DNA of 64,000 nucleotides from Urophycis tenuis. Taxonomy: Eukaryota > Chordata > Actinopteri > Gadiformes > Phycidae. Position 1 is the stretch's first letter. Every line of letters starts with the position of its first letter. The DNA lies in contig JAXIVH010000008.1 of NCBI GenBank assembly GCA_036785325.1, forward strand, positions 11,545,437 to 11,609,436, read 5' to 3'. Under the pieces are notes generated by a model. That model was given only the letters and a program-made list of their open reading frames with translations, was not told the origin of the DNA and did not search any database. Below are positions 1-35,800 of this stretch, one piece after another. Both the position numbers and the translations under genes were made by a program.

Positions 1-2349
1 CCAACCCATAAAGCCCCACTCCCAGGTCACCACCCATAATCCCCAGTCCCGATCACTACATACAACCTACCACTCACCGATCACTACCCACAAACCCCCA
101 CTCGCCACCCACAACTGCTTCTGCTATCGACTGTCTATCTAAAAAAAATCATAGTCCTCTATAGCCTAGCTATAATATAGCCAAGCTATGTCAATGTCTT
201 AGCTGACATTGTCAGCTAATAAACACCAGAGCAACACGACCACTGTATTAGCGCTCGCTTACGCATCAGCAGAGAGACAACTGTGCTCCAACCAGATCTA
301 TGTGGCCAACCAAGAACCACCCTTTTACTCCATTCTGAATATGAGAAAAGCTCACGCTGAGAGACAATTAATTATTAACCTCCTGTTTTAATGCTTGTGT
401 GGTAAGTAATGGTTTAGAAGTGAGGAGCACGAAGATCAATTACTTTCCTAATATGCACTGCTTTGGGCTTGCAGAAACAAATAAACAGTGTGCCTCACTA
501 CAGCAACACGGATGAAACTTTACTGGTCATCCGCTCTTTCAGTCAGGGAGTGTGCGCCGTCAAGAGGGGTACGTCTCGCGCAGCAGGAATTGTGATATTC
601 TGGATTAAACAGAGGGTTCAGGCTCCCTGACCACTACCTCGCATCGTGTGGATTCTCCTCATTCTCTCCACCTGATGACTCCCAGAAGAGTATCCGCATC
701 CCAAATAATTAGCACGTTAACACATATTACAAGTCATAATGCATAACTTTCATTATTTGGCCAACTTCAACATATCTTCACTCAGGTTATTGTGTATGGA
801 TAGGTACACACACTGTAAAATTGTTGCTTATTCAAGTTGAGGTGTTGTGGTGTTAAAATTGCTGCAATCATATTCTGAATTGATATTTGTGCATGTCTCA
901 TATAGCCAGTCAGATCACTAGATAATATGAGTAATTTGCTTCTGTTTAGCAGTAACTGTATTGGTATAGGCTGCTATTCATTGGTTTATTCAATGTGAGT
1001 CAGTAGTCAGCAAGGCTATAGGCCAACAACAATCAAATGTGCAATCAAACTGACTCTGATCTACACTTTCAAATATGAGAGCGTTATCTGTGGCTGTGTT
1101 TGTTGATTGCATGTGGTTCATTAACACATACGACTTACTGCAAAATATTTGTTGATAATATTGCAATAAACATTAATGTTGATAATGTGTATGAATTAAT
1201 GAATACATTAATGTTGTGTGGTGAGGGTCATGGGATCTTTAGTGATCACAGCAAGTCAGGACCATTCAGACATTAAGACCATTAAGATAAAACTGTAGAG
1301 TCCCTCTCTCTGTCCTGGGGCATTGAGGATCATACCTCCTACTGGCACTGGCTCCTACAACATCCCTACCAGCATCAACTTGTCTCCCACCAAAGCACGG
1401 ACCAGGACCAGCCTTGCTTAGCTCTCTCCATATGGCCTTCAATTTATAATCAGAATGACTCTGCTGCTGGTAACTGGGCAATTACTGATTTGTTTTTGTC
1501 GTTGCTTTTTTTTGTTTTTGATTATATGGTATTATATGGTATATGGTATTAATTAGAATGGCTTGGCTAGATACCAAGCTGTTATATAAAGGTTGAATAT
1601 CTAATAATGACAAAGCCATAGACTAGTCTTTTGTTATAAGTGATGGTTGCAATTTAACTAATAACGAAGTGGGAAAAAAGTGTTAATAATTTCTGTTACA
1701 TTGTAGATGCATTCGGTATTGGGATGGCAGCATTAGTGCTGTGCTGTTGCTATTGAAACGGTTACACACCATGCATGACTTGTTTGCAGGCACTCTGGTT
1801 TTGAATCTTTCATTTTGTTTCTCAAGCCCACACCCCCACACTCAGTCTCCCTCTCATTCTCTCTATCTCACTCCCTCTCAGTCTTTCACTCTCACTTTAT
1901 CGTTCTCTCTCTAGCTCTCTCTCTCTTCCTGTTTTTGAGCTCTGAAGATACAATAACCTCACTGCTCACTGAAGCCTTCAATGTGTACTGTCAATGACTC
2001 AGCAGATATAAGTGTCCCCCATTCACTCACTCCTCCCAGTTGCACCACCATCGGCTAAAGGTAATGTGCCGTAGAAAGAGCAGCCCTAGATCCTAGACCC
2101 TTGATTCAAGCCACTGAAATGATGAGTTGAGACAAGCAGGTCCAATCTTTATTAGGGTGGGAAGCCAGCCCGCGGTGGCTCAATTGGGGAGTGTGGAGGG
2201 GCGGTATGCATTCTTCGTCCCCAGCATCCCCCGGAGCAATGCTACCGCTATTTGCCGAATAAGAAAAGCAAGATAGAAAAACGGCAGCAGGCCTTGATGA
2301 TGATGCACTGAGAAGAGGTGATTAGACCGAGGTCTCCGTGAGGGTGCAA

Positions 2350-2815
2350 GGCACACTCACTATAGCCAGGGAGAGGAAGGCAAACCTACTGCAGCTAGAG
2401 AAGAAGGCCTACTCAGTATAGCTAGAGAGAGGAAGGTACACTCACTATCTAGAGAAAGGAAGGTACACTCAGCTAGAAAGAGGAACGTACACTTACTATC
2501 TAGAGAAAGGAAGGTACACTCACTATCTAGAGAAAGGAAGGTACACTCACTATCTAGAGAAAGGAAGGTACGCTCACTATCTAGAGAAAGGAAGGTACAC
2601 TCACTATAGCTAGAGAGAGGAACGTACACTCAGTATAGCCAGAGAGAGGAAGGCAACCTCACGATAGATAGAGAGAGGAAGGCACACTCACAATAGCTAA
2701 AGAGAGGAAGGCACAAGGCAACCTCACTATAGCTAGAGAGAGGAAGAGGAAGGCAACCTCACTATGAGGAAGGCACACCCACTAGAGCTAAAGAGATGAA
2801 GGCACACTCACTAAA
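2350..2815. repeat. 27-bp minisatellite
   Basis: The tandem unit is about ctatctagagaaaggaaggt plus acactca, 27 bp. It is clearest at 2440-2610 and degenerates into 'agctagagagaggaaggca' variants on both sides. Because 27 is a multiple of three, it creates an 89-codon open frame with a nine-residue period, which I regard as non-genic. Confidence 0.85.
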
Positions 2816-4157
2816 ATGAGGAGCAGTGAGGATGGCTCGGGGGTAGGAGGTGCATTGGGACAGGGCTATATTGTGTGTAGCTGCAGTGGTAGATGAGCTG
2901 ACTATGAACTGCCTTCTGGCTTCTCGACACAACGACCCCAGAGCAGGGCAGAGAAGCAGAGAGAGTGGGGTTTAAGGGGCTTAAGTGTAGGCCAGATAAA
3001 TAAAGAGCCTTAGAATGGGTCATAATGCTCTGATTGTCAATGGTAGGCGGGCTTCAAGCCACAGTAGATGGTCAAATCAATCAACATGTCAGCGGCCAGC
3101 AAAAGTCTGAGTAAGACGTGTGGATGGAAGAGAAATGTGGAAGAGAGGGTACAGAGCAGAGAAATAAAAACAGAGAGAGAGAGAGAGAGAGAGATAAAGA
3201 GAGGGAGAGAAAGAAAGAAAGAGAGAAACAGGTGCATTGGACCATGAAAGTAGCATGAAATTGAGAGTTAACTGTGATAGGTGAAGGTGAAGATACATGC
3301 TTTACAAGGAAACAGATTTTGGATGATAAGATCTTTTCATCTCTGTGTGCCAAGGAACTTGATTTGACACAGTTAGTGCTTGTTCCCACATGGCAGCAGA
3401 TAATAAATCAATACCATAATTAATTAGCCAATAATTGGTATATGAAATTCTTACAATCTGGATAAAGTTTATTGTTGTTGAGAGCAAGGGTTGTTACTTG
3501 CACCAGGTTGCCAATCTCAGATTGTCATTGTCCAATCTAACTCATTGTCCTATCTTTCTACCTATATGTATACAACATTGGGTTTTGAGTATGTTATATT
3601 GCAAGTCAAGAGATTGCTATGTCGTTGGAGGCTTGGAAATCTCATCGACATACCTACAGCAGATAAAGTGATGGAAATATGAAATTGAGACAAGCTGCCA
3701 GTTGTATGGTGTCATCCTCCAGCCCTTTGGGAGTGGCTGGGTTGAGCACTGCAGGCTTGGAAGCATGCTACCCCGAGCCATCTGGCTCTGGATGAGGGGC
3801 CCTGCAGGGAGTGGCAGACCGCTGCCAACACTTGCCAGTTCCGGAATGTTCAGACATGTTTGTCATTATACAGTACATAGCTATATATAGATGTCTAAAT
3901 GGCAGCAGTTGATGACACACATCACAAATGTCTGTATGTATACACAACATATGTTCTGTGTTCGGACTCTTTTATACACGATACCATTAAAAGGCCACCG
4001 TTTCACATGCAACATCATGTTTCATGTTTCACAGGGTCAGGGTCAGTCCCTATCAGGCTTTGCAATCCCTTCACATTCTTTTTACTTTAATTCTTTATAC
4101 TTATGTAGGTGAAATATGTGTGTATGTCTGTGTATGTATAAGCTACTGGGTGTCTAA

Positions 4158-4176
4158 AATTCCACTCGGGAAGTAT

Positions 4177-4214
<38 letters not shown>

Positions 4215-4296
4215 GTCTATCTGTCTGTCTGTCTGTCTGCCTGTCTGTCTGTCTGTCTGTCTGTCTCTCTGTCTATCTACAGTATCTATGTCTGTA

Positions 4297-4326
<30 letters not shown>
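4158..4326. repeat. compound (TATC)n/(TGTC)n tetranucleotide repeat
   Basis: An uninterrupted TATC block (about 4160-4215) passes into TGTC blocks with a short unique spacer near 4275-4290. It is a typical fish intron microsatellite. Confidence 0.92.
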
Positions 4327-4329
<3 letters not shown>

Positions 4330-5214
4330 TTGTATGCCAGTAGAAAATAAGCCTAGCTTATGGCCATATGTTATTGACCTGGAACAAATGTCAAATACAT
4401 ATATGCATTTGTAAAGGTTAAGTCTTCCTTGTGTCATGCCAAATAATATGTCCGTCACAATGAAATGTACATGACATATTTTCATGTTGAAGTCAAACGT
4501 TTGATGTACAGTCATATGTGCACCAGAAGTGCTAATAAGGATAGCCATCGGGTATATTTGATCTGTGTACTCTGAGCCACAGGAAGTGAGGTCATTTTGA
4601 CCCACTTGGAGCCAGTGAGTGTTTCTGGAAGACACAAACCTTGGTGTCTCGGCCAGGGAACAAAGCCCCTCTGGGAGAAGGGGGAGCAGACTTTTGAACA
4701 GGCCGCATCTGCTGCACTATGATGGAGCACTGCGCTAACTGCAAAACAAACTACTAAACTGCTATTTTTATTTTTTTTAAACTAGAAAAAAAACATATTT
4801 TACAAAAGTAATATTTCAAAGAGTGATATTTCATTGTATTATTCAGGCACTACATTTGCTGCTACACTGATAGTTGCAACACTTCAAATAACATTCAATT
4901 TACAGGCTTCACCACATATTAAAAGCGACATGAATCACTCAAACATCTATGTGCTCAAATAGGCCAATTCAATGTGCAAATCACGTGGAATACACACACA
5001 CTTAAACATTGCACGTGCAGAGAAACCTCCACCCAGACCCTGTGTGACATTAGAAATCACACAGTGCTTTCCCTCTACATTGCATGAAGTATTAATAATG
5101 TTCTCTTGCTGAATTATTGATATGCCATATCTATTTTTTTTCATTGCACTTTTTATAGTTATATGACACTGGATGAAACTCTCCATCTCATTACAGAAGG
5201 GATATTTATCATTA

Positions 5215-5575
5215 CCGAGAGTGAAGCCTTTACTATGTAGAGAAGAGACTGTGGTTGCTAGAATTAGGCCTGTACTAGCTAGAGGTAAGCCTGTAGCTAG
5301 AATGAAGCTGACAAGCTAGAGTGAAGCAGAAAAATATAACAGAAATGTTACTCATCTGAATCTGGGTAAAGCAGGCAATCACCAATTTATAGATATTTTT
5401 GGAAATATCACTTTAAGCTTGACTTTGCTAAAGTTTAGCCTGTAATAACTAGAGTTAAGTATATAGTAGCTAGGGTTGAGCTTTAGTAGCTTGAGTTATG
5501 TCACTTGTCGTTAAAATTAAGCTGTGTAAGCTACTACAGTTAAGCCTGTACTAGCTAGAGTGTAGAGTGTACCTG
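5215..5575. repeat. degenerate CTAG-rich minisatellite
   Basis: The motif 'agctagagttaagcctgta' recurs about ten times with variation (for example near 5275, 5310, 5440, 5540). The spacing is irregular, consistent with an old decayed tandem array. Confidence 0.5.
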
Positions 5576-6833
5576 TGTGTAGGCCATAGTGAAGGCAAAG
5601 CTCTTGGGAATCCCCGCAAAGAAGAACTGAACGTTATTAGAATGGCATGATTTTTGCCATTGTGAAAGAGCGAGAGGGATGAGAGGCGATGTGTGGTTTC
5701 ACAACTAACAAGAGGTGTCAATTAGACTGAAAGCAAATATCCCAGTGAATACAGTGCTTGATGTTTCTATTTCCATGCAAACGTCACAGAGACAACAGTG
5801 ACATGCATTTTACTTTAATCTCCCTGAGATTGCAGGAATTGGGCTGGTGGTGGTGGTGAGGGACTGGTTATTAGAGTCATTTTCACATGGATTTTGCCCT
5901 TATTTCCCTCGCTATGATGGGTAGAAAAATATTAAGTCACGGTACAAGCCTTTTGTTGTTTGTTGTTACCGACCCAACAATTCCTCCCCCATTCTCTCCC
6001 CTGTCGCCACTGACTCTGTCACCACACACAGAAACACATACAGACTTCATGCCATTTATCTCACCCTTCAAATGCACACTCTGTCTTGCATTCTTGCATT
6101 CCCCCAACACACCACCATCACTACACTCTATGTCAGGTTAGATTTCTGGTGAGAAATGAGGCTGGTTATGTGAGATCGCACCATTGAATTTTCACCTAAT
6201 AAATAAAACATGTTGCTCGTGATCCAACAGAAAATGCCATGATTAAGCCGTTCTGTTTTCTTTCCTTTAGATGGCAAATTGTCTATTCCATTTGGTTTTG
6301 TTATTGAAACCTCAATAGGTATGTTGGCTAACCCTTATGTCGAAACATTTACAACTGTCCTAATTCAGATAGATTGTTGTTTTTGTTGGATTAGTTTAGT
6401 TGTCAGATGGACGATGACATGGTCAGATGTGTGTTGCCGAATTCAAATTCAGCTGTCTGCATGCAAACTCGTCTGTTATGTATCTCAATCCATCAGCTAA
6501 TATTCATTCCACAGGCTTGGCCGTTTGCAAAGCTACTCCAGAGCTTTACAACATACCGAATGTTCTGTCTCTGAAGAGGATGAGAAATGTTTTCCCTGAA
6601 GGAGTAACCTGACAGGCATCGTCAATGTGCCCACACTAAAACACAGACAGTACCAAGCTGCTATAAAAGGAAGACATGGAGACCATAGTGGAAAAAGAGC
6701 AGCTGCAATTGATTTGTTGAAGATTAGAAGAGGGTGAGGAGGAGGATTGTGGTAAACTGAGTGGATATCAAGCTCGGGAACATCGATAAATATGGAACAA
6801 CACAAACGCCCCTGCATGGACTTCTGCACATGA

Positions 6834-6835
<2 letters not shown>

Positions 6836-6872
<37 letters not shown>
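6836..6872. repeat. (CA)n microsatellite
   Basis: About 17 CA dinucleotides followed by catatgcata. Confidence 0.95.
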
Positions 6873-6875
<3 letters not shown>

Positions 6876-7295
6876 GCATAGAAGATCTCAATGATTCCCT
6901 AGCCAATCTATTACAACTCACCTGCTAGCTCATGCAAAATTAACACAAAAATGTTCACATATTTGGTAACACATACTGGCAGTGAATCAGGTTCAAACCA
7001 GGTGGGGTTGAATTATGACCGATAAAGGGTCTGCCGTCAAAGACAAGAATAATAGCTGTCTGAAAGTCTTCAGGAAGTTTACAGATAGAAGCATGATCAA
7101 AGAAACATGCCTGTTTCTATAGTGACAACCAATCCTATCGCGAGACTGACGGAAAGTGCATCATCACAGCCGTCATTTATTTGGCCTGATTTGCATGCAT
7201 AACCGCTGTGGTTGCCTTGAGTGATGAAAGCAAAACAAGCCTCCAATTCCTACCAGCTGTACCCCAATTAAGAGAAAGACAGGTAGGGCAGGAGA

Positions 7296-7312
7296 GGGGG
7301 GGGGGGGGGGGG
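7296..7312. repeat. G17 homopolymer
   Basis: Seventeen consecutive G within a purine-rich context. The exact length may be unreliable in the assembly. Confidence 0.8.
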
Positions 7313-8933
7313 CGGAAAGGTGAGTTTACTAAGATGTGATCTGCTGAGTTGTAGATGACACAAGATGATATCACATATCACAGCATCACCATTTAATTAC
7401 AAAGATCCTCCGTTACACCAGAGTTTGAAAAGATCCCTGTTCAATGTGGTAATCATGTAAACTGTAAAATCAAGGAATGGAGGCATTGTTGTTTCAGCTG
7501 ATCCACCACAAACATGTTGCTCGCACAAATCCGTCATTGTAGTTTTAGACTTATTGTAGACTTGTTTACGATGCACAGCAATTGCTTCAATGCTTCAATT
7601 CATTAGCGGTATAAATGTGCACGGCTAGCGAAAGCACCTCTACAATCAGTTTACGCCCATTACTGTTTAGAAAGCGATGCTGCTGCTCCCCGAGAATGTT
7701 GTTACACGTCACGCCAGTGCCGTGGATGCTGGCATGCTCTGTAGAAGCACCACGGGGCGGCATTTCGCTGCCTTTGTTTGGTTCTGTTTCAAAAGCAAAG
7801 CCAGCAGAATGACGGATCTCCTCGCAAAATGGCAGGATCTCTGTGTAAAAGGGGAATGTCACACCACCTCATGCCCACCTCACTGAGACCAAATGGAAGA
7901 TGTTGTATGTGAGTCAACAGAGCTACATTTAAAAGTGTTTATTTCATTCTGAATCCTGATGAAATGTTCCTGGTAGTGTTTGTCTAATTAGAATACAATT
8001 TAGAAATTGTATTTTAGAAATTTGTAATTTTTTAAAAATATTTAATGGGTACTGTATAACACCAGTCAACATAAGTTAGCTGGCGAAAGAGGGAAGAAAA
8101 GTATGGCTAGAGAGGAAGGAAAAAGTAGCGTGAGTAACATTTCATGGAGCTTCAGATTGAAATAAAAACATCAAATTTTGTTCCTTTTACTCTTTTTCTG
8201 TTTCTGGGCATTGTTTACCAGGAGAGCCAGGACAAACATCTAACACATATGGGCTTTCATGTAAACACAGTGTAAAGAATTAATGCAAGCTAGCAAGATA
8301 AAAGCCTGCGTTTACTTAAGGTAACTACCCAAGCTCAAGTATCCGCCTTAAAGAGTCTTTCAAAAATGTCTGCACGTTGCAGCACACACTAGCCAAGTTA
8401 GGTAAGAGAGAGAATATCCCAGGAGCCTCACATGCTACAGAACTAAAAAATCTAGAGTTTAAATCTGTGTGCAATTGCCAAGGCTCAGGGAGTGTGGCTA
8501 CTATAGCGGGAGTCAGCCAAATACAGCCATAATAGACTGCATGCATCTTGTCCCTCTTCATTTTTAAGTTAATATGCTCTATAAATGGAGTCAGTTTGCT
8601 TTCCAAAAGTGAATATCCCAATATATATCACAAGTAAAGCCATTCCTAAATGGCACTGCTGTCCATGGAGCTTGGAACTTTACGTCTACACACTGGCCAA
8701 ATCAAATCAGACTCAATAATACTCCTCACATCTACTCACCATAAACCCAGGTAAACCCTAAGATATTCTTAAACAGCACACAGATTGCCCTCTGACCCAG
8801 CAATTTTTTCACCGAAAATCTAGAGCAGAGCTCTGATCTGAGAGTCCTGCAAAAAATGGATACAATCTTCCTTGGTGAGTGTGTGATATGTCCCTGAGGA
8901 AATAGATGTGATACATTGCAGGAAGAATCTTAC

Positions 8934-31473
<22,540 letters not shown>

Positions 31474-31690
31474 CTTTTAACGGTACGTTTCGATGGGCAG
31501 GAACGCTGATGTAGATGGTTCTTCAGCCGTAAGAAGAACTCTGATCAAACTCGACGCTGTTCCCCTTCCGCCATCATCACCTACAATTCAGCATCCCATA
31601 CGGAGCAGGCGCGTCGACGGAAGAGCGCGCTGACGCAAGGGGGTGAAGAGCGCCTGATTGCGCGCGCGTTCACAGTCAGACATTACACTG
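31474..31690 (-). promoter_or_regulatory. bsn 5' UTR and CpG-rich promoter region
   Basis: Just upstream of the bsn start, the sequence turns CpG-rich (for example gcgcgtcgacggaagagcgc at 31610 and tgcgcgcgcg at 31658) and then becomes AT-rich beyond 31700. No TATA box is obvious. The transcription start cannot be placed from sequence alone. Confidence 0.55.
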
Positions 31691-32113
31691 TACTGGATTG
31701 TTTGCGTTTTCAGGTTATGAGTTATCGATCATAGACGATATTGAGGCGTATTTGTGTACTTTAAACATGTTAGTAGTTCTTAATTGTTCTTAATTGAGAG
31801 CTTATGAACAAATCGTATACCGAACTAAAAGGTGATCTGTTATAGCATCCAAAGTTTCATACTTTTTGGTAACTTATTATAAGGTACTAAATAATATATA
31901 AGGGCCAACCAAATTTAAGGACCTACTAATACTATGGTGTTCTTACTAGCATTACAGAAAAAAAAACCTTTGTCATATCAGTTGTTTAAAAAATGCTATG
32001 CTACTAGTTTAATTAAAAACAGAATTGTAGTTTGCAATTTAAATTAAACTATTGAATAAAAACTACTAATATATAAATAACTAAAATGGAACAATGAGCA
32101 CATTTTCATTCAG

Positions 32114-32119
32114 TTTATT
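32114..32119 (-). terminator. bap1 polyadenylation signal candidate
   Basis: AATAAA on the minus strand, about 710 nt past the bap1 stop codon, would give a 3' UTR of about 0.7 kb. The UTR interval (32120-32825) includes a tract of repeated 'tctatagatatatctata' (32735-32822) just after the stop. Confidence 0.55.
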
Positions 32120-32825
32120 CTAGTATGAATTGGTAAGGACAAAAGCAACCTTGCCCACTGTGCAAGTGATGCTAAGCTGGCATACATATGTACAAAACAC
32201 ACAGATGCACACAATTAACCACCGCTCAATACGGAGAGCGCTGTCAGGTACAAAAATAAGATGACAGTTCATCATTCATTTACAGGACCCAAATGGGAAA
32301 TATACACCTTCTAGTCAAAAAGACCCGGGTTCAGGCAAAGATCTCTGAGGTTCCAATACCTTGATTATAAACTATACTGTGAGAACATGATTACAAAATA
32401 CCAAATGACCTTCAGACCAATTAATTCACTTTCTTCTCTCTGTAAAGGAAATATAGAACGCATAATGCATTACAGCAATTCAATATTTGCCTTGTAAAAT
32501 TGACAGCCTCTTAAAAGTGGCAGAACTCGAAGGTAATACATAAAACCTAAAATTGTAATGCATAATATACACATACATATAAAAAGAAATGACAGCATGA
32601 TTCAGTTTTGTAACGAACATGAGGCCATCTTCAAATACAACAAATAGCCTTTACAGAAGTGCACCGATTTCCCCTCCTCTGCAGTGATTGCTTGATGCTT
32701 CATCACCTATAGGAGATGATAGACATCTATATGTATATACACACACATCTATAGATATATCTATATCAGTACATCTATAGATATATCTATATATAAATAC
32801 AGATATATCTGGATAGATATATGAA

Positions 32826-35800
32826 TTACTGCCGCTTGGCTTTGTAGGGTCGTGAGCGTTTCCTGCGATCGGGCTTCCTCTGTTTGTGCAGTCGGCCGAT
32901 GCTCACTCCCTGGCGACGGCGCACCGAGATGTTCTGCTCCACCAGGCTGGCCAGCATGCCTGTGGACCGCATGGAAACGATATGAAGCCCAAGGTATATT
33001 CCAACAGTTTCAACCAAACAGTAGAGCAAAAGGCGTTGTGTAATACAAATTAATTGCTTGTGGGTGGAGAAAGAAACCCACACACAAAGCGAGACATTTC
33101 ATTTCCACAAACGGCTGCGGTCTTCAGTCAGTGTTGACTGCCCGTGATGCAGGGATACTAAAAATCACAGAGAAAATGTATAAAATAGCAATCTGAATTG
33201 TTCATTCAGGCTTACCTTCTTGTGCCAACATGGATATGAAGGTACATATGAACTCATCATAATTGTGGGTCCTCCTCTGGTCATCAATCTAAGTTAAGTT
33301 AAATAAATCAGTATTTAGATCATAGAAGATTGACATTTTAATTTCTCAATATTTTCAGGAAGAAATCTCCTTGCCTTATATTTCTTCCGTTTTTCTACCT
33401 CTTCTTTGAGAAAAACTTCATAATTAGCAATATCAGCTTCGACACACTTAAGCAGAGCAAGCAGTTCCTGAAAGAGGGGAAGAAAAAAAAGTCTCCAGGT
33501 TCATAATTTCACAAAATACACAACATAACATAACGATGACATATTGGTTGATTGACTGCAGTATCTTTCTAAATGTGAGCAGTAATAATGCAAAACGATT
33601 TTGACCGACAGACCACCAGATGAACGTAATTCCTTGCAACGTACCTTTGGAGAATATTTATCTCCAGGTGGTTTCTGGACTCCAACGGCCTCCCCAGGGT
33701 TCAACTTTTCCTTGCTGGGTTTCACATCCACTCCGTCCTTGCAGTCCTCCTCCTCCTCTTTCACCTCTACAGATGGTCCCTCGGCACTGCCTTCCACCTC
33801 CTTATCCTCTGCTGCTGCCTTTCCTCCTTGTTCCTTGTCCGTTCTCTTTTTCTTGGGCGCGTAGGGCTGCTTGGGCCCGTTGACAGAGGAGTCCACTGTA
33901 AAGAAAAAAGGCGGATCAGCTGTTGCGTTCACATTCAATGACATATCAAATTGACTGTGTGCTTAAGGGCCATTCCGAGCTGCAGTGAACATGGGGACAG
34001 ATTGAAGTGTCATCATGAATGGTCTTCGTAATTAGTCCACGTTTGCTAATGAACTCGTCGACTGTGTACCCACCAGATGGAGGGAGAGAACAGATGACCC
34101 CGTCTTCCTGTAAGTGCAGCAGCGCTATGCAGATTGAGGGGCCAAGCTCTCGCACGGCGCGATTGTGTCTGGGGTCCAGCCGGAGAAGATCGTCTTCTCC
34201 GAACAGCACGCGGGAGAGGTGAGACGCCACAGGGCTGGACGGGCGCGTGGCCGCCTGAGAGCGTGCCGGTGAGCGCAGCGGAGAGTTGAAGGCGCTGCCG
34301 ATCTCGGAGGCGGTGTCTGTGCTCTCGTTGCTGGGCGTGGGCGACGGCTGCGACGCGGCCGTGATGCTGACACCGCCGTTGCGGCCCTCTGTGCGCACCG
34401 ACAGTGGCGTGTTCAGGGCGTCTTTCCGCTGCACCTCCTTCTTCAGCTTCTCTGCCAGGACGCTGAGGGCTATCTGATTCTCCATCCCACCGCCAACACG
34501 GCCCGATCGTGTCCGCAGGCTGGCCTTCCTTTTAAACCTTCAACGGTGACCCAACACAGGCGTGACATCAATTGACAATTGGGTTCCTACTCTATTGAAG
34601 GAGCCCTTTTAATATCACTACTTATGATGAAACACATGTTCATTTTAATGTGTCTAAAATGTTGACCTAATGATACATACAATACAACACAAAACTATGG
34701 AGCATGATTTCTTGGCACACATTTTTACAAAATCAGTGCTGGTCCTGTTCGTTTGGGCAATTGTCAAATCTTACATAGCTTACCTGCTGGATTTTCCTGC
34801 AGCACCAGTAATCTCTTCTTCTTCATCTTCATAGTCCTCATCATCAGAGTATGGTGGCTTAGGTGCACTGGCTATCCTGGTGCGACCCACTCCAGCAGCG
34901 AGATCCTCTTCTTCCTGTCCATCACAGAAACTTGAATATTAGATTAAAAACGAAAGTGTGCACCTGGTAGAGATGCTATTTCCCATATCCCTACCTGCAT
35001 GGGGGACTTGGCATAGTTGTGGTTATCAAGGAAAGCAGGGAGGCGTTGGACGATGGGGTTGGGACAGGTGACTACCGGAATATCGCCACCGAGTTTGCTA
35101 ATAGCTTTAGCACTGCCAGTGGGACTAAAGGTAGCCTGGGATTGATCACCTGTGACACACATGAGGAAAGACATGATATATATGTAAATATATATGTAAA
35201 GGTCACAACATTTTCACATGGTGAGGACTCTCTCAAACAATTCATTATTAAGGTGTGTGCTAGGGATTTTAAGCTTCAACTACGTTCATATGATTTAGAT
35301 GAGTTTACCCTTACTTTAACTATCCTTACCCTGACCTTAATGGTCTGTACCCTGACTGTAATGATCCTAACCCTTAATGTTGTGATAATGAAGTGCATTT
35401 AACTTGATAGCAAGTTCAGACTTGCAACTTATTATCACAGAACGTAGACTCTAGAATATCACCTCTAACAACTGGCCATAACTCAAATGACAACATAACA
35501 AGACTTTAAATGTATGTGTTCTAAAACAATCAAATTCCACCCTTTCATGAACCAGCGACTAGGGAAGCACCTGTGGAAGTCTGCTGGGCTCCCTGGGGGG
35601 GCCCCGGCTCGGTGTCTCCCTCCTTCTTGATGTCATCAGCAGATAACTCCTGCTGCTTCTTGTCCTGGACCAGCTCAGGCTGAGTGAGCCGGATTAACTG
35701 GGGAAGAGGGACCCCATCATTATGGGATTGATGGGGTAAAATATAGTCATTTCTTGAGTGAAGATATGTCAATTGACTCCAACTTGTATTTGATCTAATC

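Larger units (their letters stand above)
1..8933. other. bsn intron 3, left part (no exon seen)
   Basis: Both strands were read for the expected next bsn exon (one beginning near EWLCLNCQ) and for any other conserved coding stretch; none was recognised. The interval is AT-rich and holds simple repeats: CT-rich 1840-1925, GA-rich 3173-3232, a 27-bp minisatellite, a TATC/TGTC tract, a (CA)n and a G17 run. Short open frames here are repeat-driven or chance. Confidence 0.6.

Noticed and set aside
1..8933. Next bsn exon expected to the left
   Set aside because: No antisense sequence encoding the EWLCLNCQ-type continuation with an acceptor was found; it most likely lies outside the window.
33501..33639. 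Extension of bap1 exon 14 beyond its donor
   Set aside because: Conservation continues in exon 15 (ELLALLKC); the extension is intron read-through.
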